Assembly: GCA_910578715.1 (NCBI GenBank)
Contig: CAJTRL010000022.1
Coordinates: 1-50,830 of the forward strand
DNA length: 50,830 nucleotides
Direction of reading: 5' to 3'
Origin: an uncultured Lachnospiraceae bacterium
Lineage (GTDB): Bacteria; Bacillota; Clostridia; Lachnospirales; Lachnospiraceae
Below the pieces are notes generated by a model. That model was not told where the DNA came from, made no database searches, and worked only from the letters and a program-made list of their open reading frames with translations. Position numbers and translations under genes: made by a program. Positions 16,994 to 26,894 of the stretch are shown here, one piece after another; within the stretch, counting starts at the first letter, position 1; each line of letters starts with the position of its first letter.

Positions 16994-18409
16994 TTACTGT
17001 CCCAGAACTTTTCCTACTTCTTCGTTCATCTTCGCGATACCTTCATCAATCGTCATTTCCTGATTCATGATGGATTTATGATAAGTATCGAGAATGTCAT
17101 TGATTTCGGATACGTTCTCAGCATAAGGAACTTCCAGATACAGATTGGAAACGGTCAGCGCTTCTTTGCTCTCCGGGTCTGTCGGGAATCCTTCCAGACT
17201 GGAGATAATGCCAGCAACTTCGTCAGTCATCAGCGCCGGGAAGTTACCTGTTCCAGCCATAACTTTTGCGCCTTCCGCGCCCGATACCCATTCTACAAAC
17301 TTGAATGCTTCGTCTTTGTTATCAGAAACACTCGTTACGGAAAGTCCCGTAATCGTACCAAGTGTGGAACCCGCTTCAACGCCTTCCGCATGAGGATATT
17401 TTACCATGCCCCAGTTACCGCACAGGGATGCGTCATACTCGCCGCTCTGAATGTTGGAAATCAGCGTGGAGATAAACCAGGAACCCATGTTCATCATCGC
17501 TACGTCGCCGCCTGAAAACGCTGCGGAATAATGTAATCCTTCTGCGCTCAAATCTGCGTAATTTCTACAAATCTGGTCTTTTTCTTCGTTCAGTACCATC
17601 TCATAATAGGGTTTGAAGAAATCATATTCGCCATCCAGAATAGAATGCTGTCCGTCCAGTACGCCGAATAACTGTACCGCACTTCTCCATGTATGGTAAT
17701 GAGTACCATAAATCTGGGAGCCGAAGGTCGGGTCTGCAACCTGTCTTGCCAGCGCATCATATTCTTCAAATGTCATATCGTTGGTCGGATAGTCAACGCC
17801 CGCCGCATCAAAGATATCTTTGTTATAGAATACAACCCAGAAGTCATTTCTGAAAGGCAGTTCGTAAAGGCTTCCGTCTACGGTAATCTGCTTGTCAACA
17901 CCGCCGTACTGGCTTAAATCGATGCCCGCCGCCGAGATATAACTGTCAAGGGGCTCCAGTGTGTTCTTGGAAACGAGTGTCGCATAACCCGGAACGTCTT
18001 TGATGGTAACAACGTCAAAGTCTGAACCGCTTCCGGATAATTCCGTTGCAAGTACCGTCATGTAATCAGCGCTTCCCAGGTCTACCATTTCCAGCGTCAC
18101 ATTCGGGTTTGCCGCTTCATAAGCCTCTTTCAGCGCCTGCCAGTAAGGAGTCGTGTCCTTATCCCAGATAGCCCATTTCAGGGTAACAGGGCCGCCCGCG
18201 TCCGCCGCTGTGTCCGCCGCCTCTGTCTGCGTTGTATCGGCTGTGCTTTCTGTCTGTGCCGTGTCTGCCGGCGCCTGTGCTTCCGTCTGTGTGGTGTCCG
18301 CCGCATTGTCCGCTGCCGGCTGCGCGTCGCCGCCGTTAGAACCGCATCCTGCCAGAAGACCTGTCAGCATTGCTGCTGTAAGCAATACACTTACTACTTT
18401 TTTCTTCAT
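16994..18409 (-). CDS. Sugar ABC transporter substrate-binding lipoprotein
   Basis: 471 aa. The signal peptide ends in the lipobox LLAGC (about residue 22), followed by an acidic, Ala/Thr/Gln-rich linker of about 50 residues with repeated ADTTQTEA-like units that tethers the domain to the membrane. The mature domain begins VTLKWAIWDKD and matches family 1 sugar-binding proteins (YELPFRNDFWVVFYNKDIF hinge region). It likely captures uronic-acid-containing oligosaccharides, judging by its neighbours. GGGAGG lies nine bases before the ATG. It is the first gene of the minus operon and diverges from the YesM/YesN genes. Confidence 0.93.
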   Translation of the reverse strand: MKKKVVSVLLTAAMLTGLLAGCGSNGGDAQPAADNAADTTQTEAQAPADTAQTESTADTTQTEAADTAADAGGPVTLKWAIWDKDTTPYWQALKEAYEAANPNVTLEMVDLGSADYMTVLATELSGSGSDFDVVTIKDVPGYATLVSKNTLEPLDSYISAAGIDLSQYGGVDKQITVDGSLYELPFRNDFWVVFYNKDIFDAAGVDYPTNDMTFEEYDALARQVADPTFGSQIYGTHYHTWRSAVQLFGVLDGQHSILDGEYDFFKPYYEMVLNEEKDQICRNYADLSAEGLHYSAAFSGGDVAMMNMGSWFISTLISNIQSGEYDASLCGNWGMVKYPHAEGVEAGSTLGTITGLSVTSVSDNKDEAFKFVEWVSGAEGAKVMAGTGNFPALMTDEVAGIISSLEGFPTDPESKEALTVSNLYLEVPYAENVSEINDILDTYHKSIMNQEMTIDEGIAKMNEEVGKVLGQ

Positions 18410-18725
18410 CTTTTATTTCCTCCCTTTTAAAAAGTTTTATAGATATCGCTTTGGATGACTATGGATTTAGTATACTGATTTCTCTTTTTGATTTACATAG
18501 AATTTTTTTCAATTTCCTTCACAATTTATTCAATATTTATTTCATATATATTCAACTTTTTATGCTTTTTGTCCAAAAAATATACTTTTTTTGAAAAAGA
18601 TGCACTATTTATTCCATTTTTTTCTCCAGTGGATATTTGCTTTTCCCCAATCCCCCTCTATGTTAAAATGAAACTGAGATGAAAAGCAGACGTTTATTGA
18701 TATAAGAAGAGAGAAAGGTAATATA
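18410..18725. promoter_or_regulatory. Divergent AT-rich promoter region of the glycan locus
   Basis: 316 bases without a gene, very AT-rich. On the minus strand TATACT (18473-18468) is a good -10 for the binding-protein operon, but no matching -35 is seen, as expected for an activator-dependent promoter. On the plus strand TTAAAATGAAA near 18662 is a possible -10 for the YesM gene. YesN-type regulators normally bind such regions; I cannot name a specific operator. Confidence 0.5.
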
Positions 18726-20570
18726 ATGCGTTTTTTGATAAATTGTAAAGAAAAACTGCGGCAGTATTTCTGCACGATACGCGCACGTATTTTATTATGT
18801 ACGATTTCCCTGATTGCCGTTATCTGCATTATTATTACTTCCATCAGTTATTTTCTTGTGCTCGATAACTTAAGACAGAATCTGATTCAGACATCGGAAA
18901 CAAGGCTTTCTTTCCTGTGTGAATCCATCGACGCCAATGTAAGCAACGTGAACAACTTTGTCCGGGCCTGTCAGATAAGCACGAAGATTATTAATTTTGC
19001 CAAAGAATCGAACCCCTCCGGCAATCGGAGCAAGCGGGAAGCGCATGATTTTGTCATAGAAAATTATTCGGCCAATGCGGCTCTGCCTTCACAGCTCATC
19101 CGCATGGTGATTCTGGGAAAAGAACGGCCGGATATCGTTCAGGTAGTGGAACCGCCCTATTCTTCGATTACGGTCTCCGCCGAAGCCATCCGTTCGCTTC
19201 CTTATTTCGATTCGCTCCGGGAGTATATGGAAGAAGTGTCCGTCGGCATACTGCCGGACGCCTTCTGCACTACCAAAGAAATTCCGATGATACCCGCCCT
19301 TTACCCGATTGAGCATCCCTATAAAGCGGAGGAGGTAGGCTATATTTTCATGGAAATGTCCACTTCCGTCATCACACAGCCCATACAGAATTATCTTTCG
19401 GAACGGGACAGCCGCTTTTTCTTCTATATGAATGGCAACGCCTATCGGTTCCAGAACGGAACACTCGTTTCCTGTCAGGACACTTCGGAAATGCTGGAAG
19501 ATTTATCCGATATGGCGCTAAATCCGGACACATATATTCAGACGATACGCCTTCTAAGCGGACAGGAAGAGGAAACCGTGACCGTCATCGCGCGCCCGCT
19601 CAATACAAAAGGCTGGTATATTGCGGAATGCGTCGATGAATCCCAGCTTACGGAAAGCGTCTTTAATATCCTGTTCAGCATTGTGCTCATTACCGTTGGC
19701 GCCGCCAGCTGTATCGGCGTCTTTCTTTCCTGGTTTCTTTCCAGAACCGTGAATCTGCCCGTAAAACAGCTCCAGGCCCGCATCCGCCGCATCGAAAACG
19801 GCGATTTTTCCAGGGATTTATCGACAGAATGGCCGCATGAGCTGGGGGATGTTGGCAAAACCATCAACGACCTCTCGGAAAACGTGCTGCTCCTGATGGA
19901 CCAGCGGGTAGAGGATGAGCGCCAGAAAAGAGAATATGAATACAAAATGCTGCAGAGCCAGATAAACCCGCATTTTCTCTATAATACGTTAAATTCCATC
20001 AAATGGATGGCCACCATACAAAATTCGCCGGGCATCGCCGAGATGACGACCTCGCTTTCCCGCCTGCTGAAAGATATTTCCAAAGGCGCAACCAATCTCG
20101 TCACCATCCGGCACGAGCTTTCGCTCATCCATGACTATTTTATTATCCAGCAGTATCGGTATGGCGGCATTATCACATTAACGCCTCTGGTTGATGACGA
20201 CGCGCTGCTTTCCTGTCAGATTTTAAAATTTACGCTGCAGCCGCTTGTGGAAAACGCCATTTTCCACGGCATCGAACCGAAAGGCACGGCGGGAAACATT
20301 ACCATTCACATTTACCGAAACGAGACTTCTGACATCCGCATCGACGTCACCGACGACGGAATTGGCATGGAACCGGAACTGGCCGCCCGGCTGCTCGATA
20401 TGGAAATGCCCGCCTCCTCTTCCTTCTTCAAGGAAATCGGCGTCAGCAACGTCCATAAACGTCTGCAGTACGAATTTGGCAGTCAGTACGGCCTTTCGAT
20501 TCTGAGTGAAAAAGGAAAGTTCACGACCATATCCATTTTGCTGCCTTTCAGGGAGGAGAAAAACGAATGA
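18726..20570 (+). CDS. YesM-type sensor histidine kinase
   Basis: 614 aa. Membrane helices at about residues 17-45 and 310-335 enclose an extracellular sensor domain. A HAMP domain (RTVNLPVKQLQARIRRIENG) follows, then the LytS-like kinase core with the phosphorylated His in QINPHFLYNTLNS near residue 417 and an ATPase domain with VENAIFHG and DDGIGM. It likely senses an extracellular glycan or binding-protein state and activates the YesN regulator, with which it overlaps by four bases. Confidence 0.93.
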   Translation: MRFLINCKEKLRQYFCTIRARILLCTISLIAVICIIITSISYFLVLDNLRQNLIQTSETRLSFLCESIDANVSNVNNFVRACQISTKIINFAKESNPSGNRSKREAHDFVIENYSANAALPSQLIRMVILGKERPDIVQVVEPPYSSITVSAEAIRSLPYFDSLREYMEEVSVGILPDAFCTTKEIPMIPALYPIEHPYKAEEVGYIFMEMSTSVITQPIQNYLSERDSRFFFYMNGNAYRFQNGTLVSCQDTSEMLEDLSDMALNPDTYIQTIRLLSGQEEETVTVIARPLNTKGWYIAECVDESQLTESVFNILFSIVLITVGAASCIGVFLSWFLSRTVNLPVKQLQARIRRIENGDFSRDLSTEWPHELGDVGKTINDLSENVLLLMDQRVEDERQKREYEYKMLQSQINPHFLYNTLNSIKWMATIQNSPGIAEMTTSLSRLLKDISKGATNLVTIRHELSLIHDYFIIQQYRYGGIITLTPLVDDDALLSCQILKFTLQPLVENAIFHGIEPKGTAGNITIHIYRNETSDIRIDVTDDGIGMEPELAARLLDMEMPASSSFFKEIGVSNVHKRLQYEFGSQYGLSILSEKGKFTTISILLPFREEKNE

Positions 20571-22168
20571 TAAAACTGATTATCGCCGATGACGAGCCGC
20601 TCGTACAGGCGGGCATCAAATCCATGATAAACTGGGAAGATTATAATATCAGCATTGTCGGAACCGCGTCAAACGGCGACGCCGCCTACGAGCTGATTCT
20701 GGAACATTCTCCGGAAATCGTCATAACAGACATTAAGATGCCTGTTATGAGCGGTCTTGAACTCGCCAGAAAATGCCGGGATGAAGGCCGCAAACTGCCT
20801 CTTTTCATTATTCTGACCAGCTACGAAGAGTTTAACTTCGTCAAAGAGGCCATCACTTATCAGGTCGTGGACTACCTGATTAAGCTGGAACTGACGCCGG
20901 AAGTGCTGCTGGAAACAGTTAAAAAGGCCATCGGGCGGATTCCCGAAGAACAGCCGCCGCAGGCCGCCGAACCGCTTAACAATATCTATCTGATTCGGGA
21001 ACAGTTCTATACCCGCCTGATTTTCAATCTTTTTGAGTCGGAAGAGCAGTTCCGGGCACAGGCCCAGAATCTGAATATCGACTTTTCCGGCGAGGCATAT
21101 GCCGTCAGCTATGTGGAAATCAGAAGCGAAAAACTGACGCATATGTCAAACAGCAAACAGCTGAATCTCTATACAAGCAGTCTGCAGATGGTGAGCGAAC
21201 TGATTTCCAAATATATCCCCTGTCATGTGCTTTCTCTTGATACGAGGCATTTCTGCGTGATTTTCTTTTTAAACAAAGAAACGTCCGCGGATTATAAAAC
21301 CCTCATTCGTAATACGCTGCGCCAGGTATCTGTCATGTTATTTAATTATTACAGTGTGACGATTCACGCCAGCATCGGCGCGCCCGTGGCTTCCCCTCTG
21401 CAAATGGCATCTTCCTATCAGGACGCCAGGCAGACCTTTGCCAGAGTCAGTGAAGAGTCGCCCATCCTTTTCCTGGAGGATATTGCGGAGGACGAGCCGT
21501 TGCGGAATGTCTTTAATATCTCTTTATTTAAGGAAGATATTCTGAAAGCCTATGCGGAATATGACGAAAAAGCCCTCTACGACACTTTCACCGCAATTAT
21601 AGAGCTGTTTGCCGGACAACAGGCGCACTACGTCCAGGCGCTGGATGCGGCCAGCAATATTTTATATCTTTCCCTGTCGCTGCTTGGCGGCGGCGAACAG
21701 CTCATATCGGATATTTTCCGGGAAAAAAACAACGGCTACCGCTCCCTGTACGAGCTGACAAACACGGAACAGGTAATGGAATGGATGAAGCTGCTGCGCG
21801 ACGGCCTGTGCCAGCGCTTTACGGAGCATAACAAAGACTACAAAAACCACACGGTTATCCATGTCAAAAAATACATTAACGAGCATATTGAGGAAAAACT
21901 GACCCTGAATAAAGTTGCCAGAGAATTTAACATCAGCCCCAACTATCTGAGCGTTCTTTTTTCCAAAAATAACGATATCGGCTTTTCCGACTATATCAAC
22001 CAGAGCAAAATCGAGGCCGCCAAAAAAATGATGGGCGAAGGAGACTATAAAATCTATGAGATTTCAGACCGTCTCGGATTTGAGAGCGCTTTTTATTTTA
22101 GTCGTGTATTTAAAAAAGTAACAGGCTTATCGCCAAGAGATTATATTAATCAGAATCCGCAGACATAG
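20567..22168 (+). CDS. YesN-type AraC-family response regulator
   Basis: 533 aa. An N-terminal receiver has acidic IIADDEP, phosphoacceptor VITDIKMPVMSG near residue 55 and Lys in VDYLIKLE. A long middle region links to a C-terminal AraC helix-turn-helix pair (about 430-530) with ARVARE-like KVAREFNISPNYLSVLF and DRLGFESAFYFSRVFKK. It should activate the divergent transport operon and perhaps the lyase gene 87 bases downstream. Confidence 0.93.
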   Translation: MIKLIIADDEPLVQAGIKSMINWEDYNISIVGTASNGDAAYELILEHSPEIVITDIKMPVMSGLELARKCRDEGRKLPLFIILTSYEEFNFVKEAITYQVVDYLIKLELTPEVLLETVKKAIGRIPEEQPPQAAEPLNNIYLIREQFYTRLIFNLFESEEQFRAQAQNLNIDFSGEAYAVSYVEIRSEKLTHMSNSKQLNLYTSSLQMVSELISKYIPCHVLSLDTRHFCVIFFLNKETSADYKTLIRNTLRQVSVMLFNYYSVTIHASIGAPVASPLQMASSYQDARQTFARVSEESPILFLEDIAEDEPLRNVFNISLFKEDILKAYAEYDEKALYDTFTAIIELFAGQQAHYVQALDAASNILYLSLSLLGGGEQLISDIFREKNNGYRSLYELTNTEQVMEWMKLLRDGLCQRFTEHNKDYKNHTVIHVKKYINEHIEEKLTLNKVAREFNISPNYLSVLFSKNNDIGFSDYINQSKIEAAKKMMGEGDYKIYEISDRLGFESAFYFSRVFKKVTGLSPRDYINQNPQT

Positions 22169-22255
22169 TGTATCATCTGCCAATCAGCTATACTTTTTTG
22201 CTTGCCGGAATTGCAATACATCCATATGCTATGAATCACAAGGAGGAGTTTATTT

Positions 22256-24436
22256 ATGTTCTATGAAATCACGGAAAATTATACGATGGCGGCTACGGCA
22301 TCGTCCGGCCCCACTTCATCGCCCGGCCCCGCTTCACCATCCAGTTCTGTCTCATCGTTCACTCCCTTCTCCCTCTACCCGCCTGTTACGGACAGAGTTG
22401 CATGGGAAGCGCTGGACGAAGAATGGAAGAAAGAAGCCGTCGCGCTCGGCGAACGTTATCTGCATTTTGAATTTCCGCCTCTGACGGCTATGGATTTCCT
22501 GGATTTTACGAGAAACGGCAACCGGGTACGCTATGAAGACAAATGCTTTTCCAAACGTCACGCCCTGAACGCGCTCGTTCTGGCGGAATGTGTGGAAGAT
22601 AAAGGACGGTTCCTGGACGATATCGTCAACGGTATTTTTTCCATCTGTGAAGAAAGCGCCTGGCAGCTGCCGCCCCACAACAGCTATATCCGCGATACAC
22701 CGCAGCTTCCCCTTCCGGACAGTACGGCTCCTGTGCTGGATTTGTTCGCCTGTGAAAGCGGCGCCGTTCTCGCCACAGTCTGCTATCTGCTGAAAAGCCG
22801 TCTCGATGAAATCAGCCCCTTTATTACGAAACGAATCCGGCACGAGCTGAACCAGCGAATTTTTACGCCTTATCTGGATTCCCATTTCTGGTGGATGGGC
22901 AACGGCGAAGAACCGATGAATAACTGGACAATCTGGTGCACGCAGAACGTACTGTTATCTGTCTTTTTATTAAATCAGGACATTTCTGTCGACAAATCCG
23001 CCACATCCTCATCCGCATATGAAACTTCCGACGCGTTCCGGGCCGCCGTTCTGCGCAAAGCCAGCCGCAGCATCGACTATTTCCTTGCGGAATACGGAGA
23101 GGACGGCTGCTGTGACGAAGGAGCCCAGTACTACCGCCATGCGGGCCTGTGCCTGTTCAACGCGATGGAAATCTTAAACACCGTGACAGGCGGCGCCTTT
23201 TCGGCGCTGTACATGGAACCGAAAATACGCAATATCGCTTCCTACATCTTCCATGTCCATATCGACGATAAATATTATGTAAACTTTGCAGACTGTTCTC
23301 CGGTGGCCGGACGCGCCGGCGTGCGCGAATTTCTTTTCGCTCTCCGGACCAAAAATCAGGATATGGCCGCCTTTGCCGCCGCTGATTTTCTTGCCGGAAT
23401 GCCGGAAACGCTTCTGCTTCCCCGGGAAAACAATCTCTACTACCGGCTGCAGAATGCCTTTACGGTACGGGAAATCCGCGCTTATGCGATGGCTGCGGCC
23501 GCAGATGCAGCTTCTACGGAGCGTTCCTCCCGCCTTGCAAACGAGGCCTCCTCGAACATGCCTTCAAAACTTCCTCTGCGTCATCCCGACATCTACTATC
23601 CGAGCGTCGGTATCTTCATTGCAAGGGACGACGTTTTCTGTCTCGCGGTCAAGGCCGGGAACAACGGGGACAGTCACAACCACAACGATACCGGGAGCTT
23701 TACCGTTTACCGGAACGGTCTGCCCTTGTTCATCGACGTGGGTGTTGAAAGCTATACGAAAAAAACGTTCTCCCCTCAGCGCTATGAAATCTGGACGATG
23801 CAGTCGGCCTATCACAATCTGCCGACCGTCAACAGGCATATGCAGAAGGACGGGGAATCCTATGGAGCGAGCGATGTCAGTTATCAATTAACCGACACTG
23901 TCTGTCAGATTGATATGGAGCTTTCCGGCGCCTATCCGGCGGAAAGCGGATTGCGCTCTTATCATCGGTGTGCGCGCCTGGTGAAGGGTCAGGACATTGT
24001 CATCGAAGACCGCTTCGTGTTCAACGATAACGCTCCCGGCAATATGGACAATATAAACAGTGCTGACAATGCAGAAAAGCAAAACTGCGAAAAATGCGCC
24101 AGTCAGCCAAATACCGTCGTGATGAGCCTGATGACTTACGAAAAACCGGTTGTCATTGCAAAAGACGATTACCTCGTCCTCCGCATCGGTTCGGACGGAC
24201 TGCTTTCCGTCACCGGAGGACGGCTTTCCCGTATCGAAACCATTCCCATTACCGACGCTCGTCTGCAGACCGCATGGGAGCACGAAGTCTACCGGATTCT
24301 GATTGATGCGGCTGAAGCTGATAACTGTAAGGAAGAACTGCCTATGGAGACTACGGGTACAACCGCGTGCGCTGCCGAAAATACGACAGGCAATACGTCT
24401 GCATACATACGGCTTCGTATCAGCAGCAGTCTATAA
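22256..24436 (+). CDS. Heparinase II/III family polysaccharide lyase
   Basis: 726 aa. An alpha/alpha toroid comes first (WWMGNGEEPMNNWTIW; DEGAQYYRHAG with a likely catalytic Tyr), then a beta-sandwich with the hallmark NNGDSHNHNDTGSFTVYRNG near residue 475, which holds the catalytic His. Such lyases cut uronic-acid polysaccharides by beta-elimination, producing the unsaturated ends that GH88 enzymes remove. There is no signal peptide, so it probably acts on imported oligosaccharides. Oddities are a Ser/Pro/Ala-rich stretch at residues 12-38 and two more low-complexity inserts (around 415-440 and 585-610). AGGAGG lies nine bases before the start. Exact substrate unknown. Confidence 0.85.
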   Translation: MFYEITENYTMAATASSGPTSSPGPASPSSSVSSFTPFSLYPPVTDRVAWEALDEEWKKEAVALGERYLHFEFPPLTAMDFLDFTRNGNRVRYEDKCFSKRHALNALVLAECVEDKGRFLDDIVNGIFSICEESAWQLPPHNSYIRDTPQLPLPDSTAPVLDLFACESGAVLATVCYLLKSRLDEISPFITKRIRHELNQRIFTPYLDSHFWWMGNGEEPMNNWTIWCTQNVLLSVFLLNQDISVDKSATSSSAYETSDAFRAAVLRKASRSIDYFLAEYGEDGCCDEGAQYYRHAGLCLFNAMEILNTVTGGAFSALYMEPKIRNIASYIFHVHIDDKYYVNFADCSPVAGRAGVREFLFALRTKNQDMAAFAAADFLAGMPETLLLPRENNLYYRLQNAFTVREIRAYAMAAAADAASTERSSRLANEASSNMPSKLPLRHPDIYYPSVGIFIARDDVFCLAVKAGNNGDSHNHNDTGSFTVYRNGLPLFIDVGVESYTKKTFSPQRYEIWTMQSAYHNLPTVNRHMQKDGESYGASDVSYQLTDTVCQIDMELSGAYPAESGLRSYHRCARLVKGQDIVIEDRFVFNDNAPGNMDNINSADNAEKQNCEKCASQPNTVVMSLMTYEKPVVIAKDDYLVLRIGSDGLLSVTGGRLSRIETIPITDARLQTAWEHEVYRILIDAAEADNCKEELPMETTGTTACAAENTTGNTSAYIRLRISSSL

Positions 24437-24450
24437 GGAAGCGGCAACAT

Positions 24451-24490
24451 CAGAAAGACCGAACCCACGGGTTCAGCCTTTCTGTATTTT
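24451..24490 (+). terminator. Intrinsic terminator after the lyase gene
   Basis: CAGAAAG and CTTTCTG, with an inner GAACCC/GGGTTC pair, form a strong hairpin followed by TATTTTC. It ends the lyase transcript; the stem could also slow transcripts of the convergent phosphofructokinase gene. Confidence 0.75.
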
Positions 24491-24533
24491 CAACTATTTT
24501 GTTTAGCCAGTATTAATTTTTACAGGAATCTTC

Positions 24534-25763
24534 TCATCCCTTGCGTACAAGATGACGCGGAAGGCCGTTCACATACAGCGGCTGCAGCTCGCCCATGATG
24601 AGCGGTCTCGCATATTTTTCATAACCATCGGTCAGGCCCTTGCAGTCCTCGGTAATCCATTCGTCCGGAACTTTTCTTTCCACATTGGCAATCGCATGAA
24701 TATCATATGCGCTCGTGCCGCACTGGTAAGGCGCTTCGCCGTTTCTGTCAAGGGTTATCATCATACCCGTTTTTCCTTCTTCCGCCGCCATAACCGCATC
24801 GAATCCAACCTGGAATGCCTCGTTGATATCCGTCAGAGACGCGATGTGCGTCGCCGCACGCTGTAATGTGGAAAATTCGATAGCACGGGTCTTTAATCCT
24901 GTTTCTGCCGCAATTTTATCCGCCAGCATAACTGCCGTGCCGGACATCTGTTTGTGACCGAAAGCATCAACCGCAACTTCTCTTCCGAGCTCGCATACAT
25001 AACGGCCGTCAGCAATCTTCACACCCTCCGATACCGCAATGACAACCGAAGATTTCTCCTCCGCCAGCTTCTTAATGTCTTCCATGAACTTGTCCATGTC
25101 GAATACTTTTTCCGGTAAATAAATCGCATCCGGTCCGCTGCAGTCATCGCCCTTTGAGAGAGCCGCCGCCGCCGTCAGCCATCCGGCATTACGTCCCATA
25201 ATTTCTACGATACAGATAGTAGGTTTTTTTGCACCGAAAGACTCGTTATCGCGGATAATCTCTTTCATGCTGGTTGCGATATATTTTGCCGCGGAGCCGT
25301 ATCCCGGGCAGTGGTCTGTAATCGGAAGGTCATTGTCGATGGTCTTCGGAACACCCATGAAACGCTGCGGTTTATTATGAGCCGCCGCATAATCGGAAAG
25401 CATTTTGACCGTATCCATGGAATCGTTTCCGCCCGCATAGAAGAGACATTCGATATCATGTTTCTCCATGATTTCAAAAATCTTCTCATAAACGTCTTCA
25501 TGCCCCTCAATTTTCGGCATTTTAAAACGGCAGGAACCCAAAAAAGCGGAGGGAGTTCTCTTTAACAGCTCGATGCCCGTCTCGTCATCGAGATACTCGC
25601 CAAGGTCAATCATTTTATCCTGAAGGAAGCCCTCGATACCGTGTACCATACCATAAATTTTCTTTACGCCCAGCTTCTTCGCGGCAGCATAAACGCCCGC
25701 TACGGAAGAGTTGATAACGGCTGTGGGGCCGCCGGACTGACCAACAACAATATTTCCTTTCAT
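24534..25763 (-). CDS. 6-phosphofructokinase, pyrophosphate-type signature
   Basis: 409 aa from the ATG at 25763 with AGGAG eight bases upstream (a GTG at 25769 is the alternative). It phosphorylates fructose 6-phosphate in glycolysis. The start VGQSGGPTAVINSS and MGRNAGWLTAAAA are family signatures. At the donor site it has GGNDS and PKTIDND: Asp and Lys at the positions that are Gly and Gly in ATP-using E. coli PfkA, which is the known pattern of PPi-dependent enzymes. The usual first Asp of GGDDS is Asn here. PPi use is thus likely but not certain. Confidence 0.9.
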   Translation of the reverse strand: MKGNIVVGQSGGPTAVINSSVAGVYAAAKKLGVKKIYGMVHGIEGFLQDKMIDLGEYLDDETGIELLKRTPSAFLGSCRFKMPKIEGHEDVYEKIFEIMEKHDIECLFYAGGNDSMDTVKMLSDYAAAHNKPQRFMGVPKTIDNDLPITDHCPGYGSAAKYIATSMKEIIRDNESFGAKKPTICIVEIMGRNAGWLTAAAALSKGDDCSGPDAIYLPEKVFDMDKFMEDIKKLAEEKSSVVIAVSEGVKIADGRYVCELGREVAVDAFGHKQMSGTAVMLADKIAAETGLKTRAIEFSTLQRAATHIASLTDINEAFQVGFDAVMAAEEGKTGMMITLDRNGEAPYQCGTSAYDIHAIANVERKVPDEWITEDCKGLTDGYEKYARPLIMGELQPLYVNGLPRHLVRKG

Positions 25764-25882
25764 CGCCACATCTCCTTTATATTCTTTGTTTTTAAACTGA
25801 TGCCGCCCGGTGTTGCAATTCGGACAGACTTATAGTGAGTATACCAAATAAATCCTGAAATGGCAAGTAATGGGAAGATATT

Positions 25883-26827
25883 TTACCGTACCAGATAAAA
25901 GAAATACCCCACATAGCACGCCAGCAGGATAACGCCGCCATGCCGCTGCAATTTCTGTTTCCGGGCCACGCAGAGCCATAACAGAACCGCCGTCGCAATG
26001 CAGACAATTGTATCGACGAGAAATGTCGGCTGATAAACAACGGGCGTTATCACCGCCGCAATTCCGACGACAAACAGAATATTAAACAGATTGCTGCCCA
26101 CGATGTTTCCGACCGCGATATCCGCCTTTCCTTTAACAGCGGCCGTGGCGGAAGTCACAAGCTCCGGCAGAGAGGTTCCGAAAGCAACAATCGTAAGACC
26201 AATGAGCCGTTCGCTCATACCGAAAATTCTCGCAAGCGCCGTCGCCGCATCAACCGTGACATCGCTTCCCAGAACAATCAGCACGCCGCCGATAAGAATC
26301 AGCAGAATCAGCCTGAGCATACTGTCCGGTTTACTGCCCTGCCCCTGTTCTTCCAACGCGGCAGCCTGTCCTTTTTTGGCCATCCGCAGAAGATACAGCA
26401 GATAAAGCACCATACCCGCCAGCAGAATCAGGCCGTCCAGCCTTCCAACCGTTCCGTCCAGCAGACCGAGGGCCGCCAGCAGCGCCGTCGCGCCGATAAC
26501 CATCGGCAGCTCGTATTTCACGGTGGATTTCTGCACCGCGAGCGGCGATATAACAGATGTTATTCCGAGAATCAGCAGCACATTCAGGATATTGCTTCCC
26601 ACCACGTTGCCGATTGTGATTTCCGCGCTTCCTTTTAATGCCGCCGAAGTGCTGACGGCCGCCTCCGGAAGACTCGTTCCGATTGCCACGATGGTCAGGC
26701 CGATGACGAGCTGTGGAATCCCGAATTTTTCCGCAACCTTACTGGCTCCTTCCACAAACCAGTCGGCGCCTTTCACCAGCATGACGAACCCGACCACCAG
26801 TAATACTAACTGTACCGCTACATTCAT
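25883..26827 (-). CDS. Calcium/cation antiporter of the CaCA family (YrbG-like)
   Basis: 314 aa, about ten membrane helices in two inverted halves. The alpha-repeats are GLTIVAIGTSLPEAAVS near residue 43 with NVVGSNILNVLLILG, and GLTIVAFGTSLPELVTS near 205 with NIVGSNLFNILFVVG. These hold the acidic ion-binding residues. The family exchanges Na+ or H+ for Ca2+; some relatives export Mn2+. The upstream manganese-riboswitch-like leader suggests this one handles Mn2+. AGGAGG precedes the ATG. Confidence 0.92.
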   Translation of the reverse strand: MNVAVQLVLLVVGFVMLVKGADWFVEGASKVAEKFGIPQLVIGLTIVAIGTSLPEAAVSTSAALKGSAEITIGNVVGSNILNVLLILGITSVISPLAVQKSTVKYELPMVIGATALLAALGLLDGTVGRLDGLILLAGMVLYLLYLLRMAKKGQAAALEEQGQGSKPDSMLRLILLILIGGVLIVLGSDVTVDAATALARIFGMSERLIGLTIVAFGTSLPELVTSATAAVKGKADIAVGNIVGSNLFNILFVVGIAAVITPVVYQPTFLVDTIVCIATAVLLWLCVARKQKLQRHGGVILLACYVGYFFYLVR

Positions 26828-26850
26828 GTTTTTTCCTCCTTTAAAATCCT

Positions 26851-26894
26851 TTAAAATAAAATGAGACTCTCAGCACTTTCGTGCCAAAAGTCTC
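26851..26894 (-). terminator. Riboswitch-controlled intrinsic terminator
   Basis: On the minus strand GAGACTTTTGGCAC and GTGCTGAGAGTCTC pair around a GAAA loop, followed by ATTTTATTTT. The left arm overlaps the 3' strand of the riboswitch P1 helix, so aptamer folding and terminator folding exclude each other. The start codon of the antiporter is 24 bases on. Confidence 0.8.
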
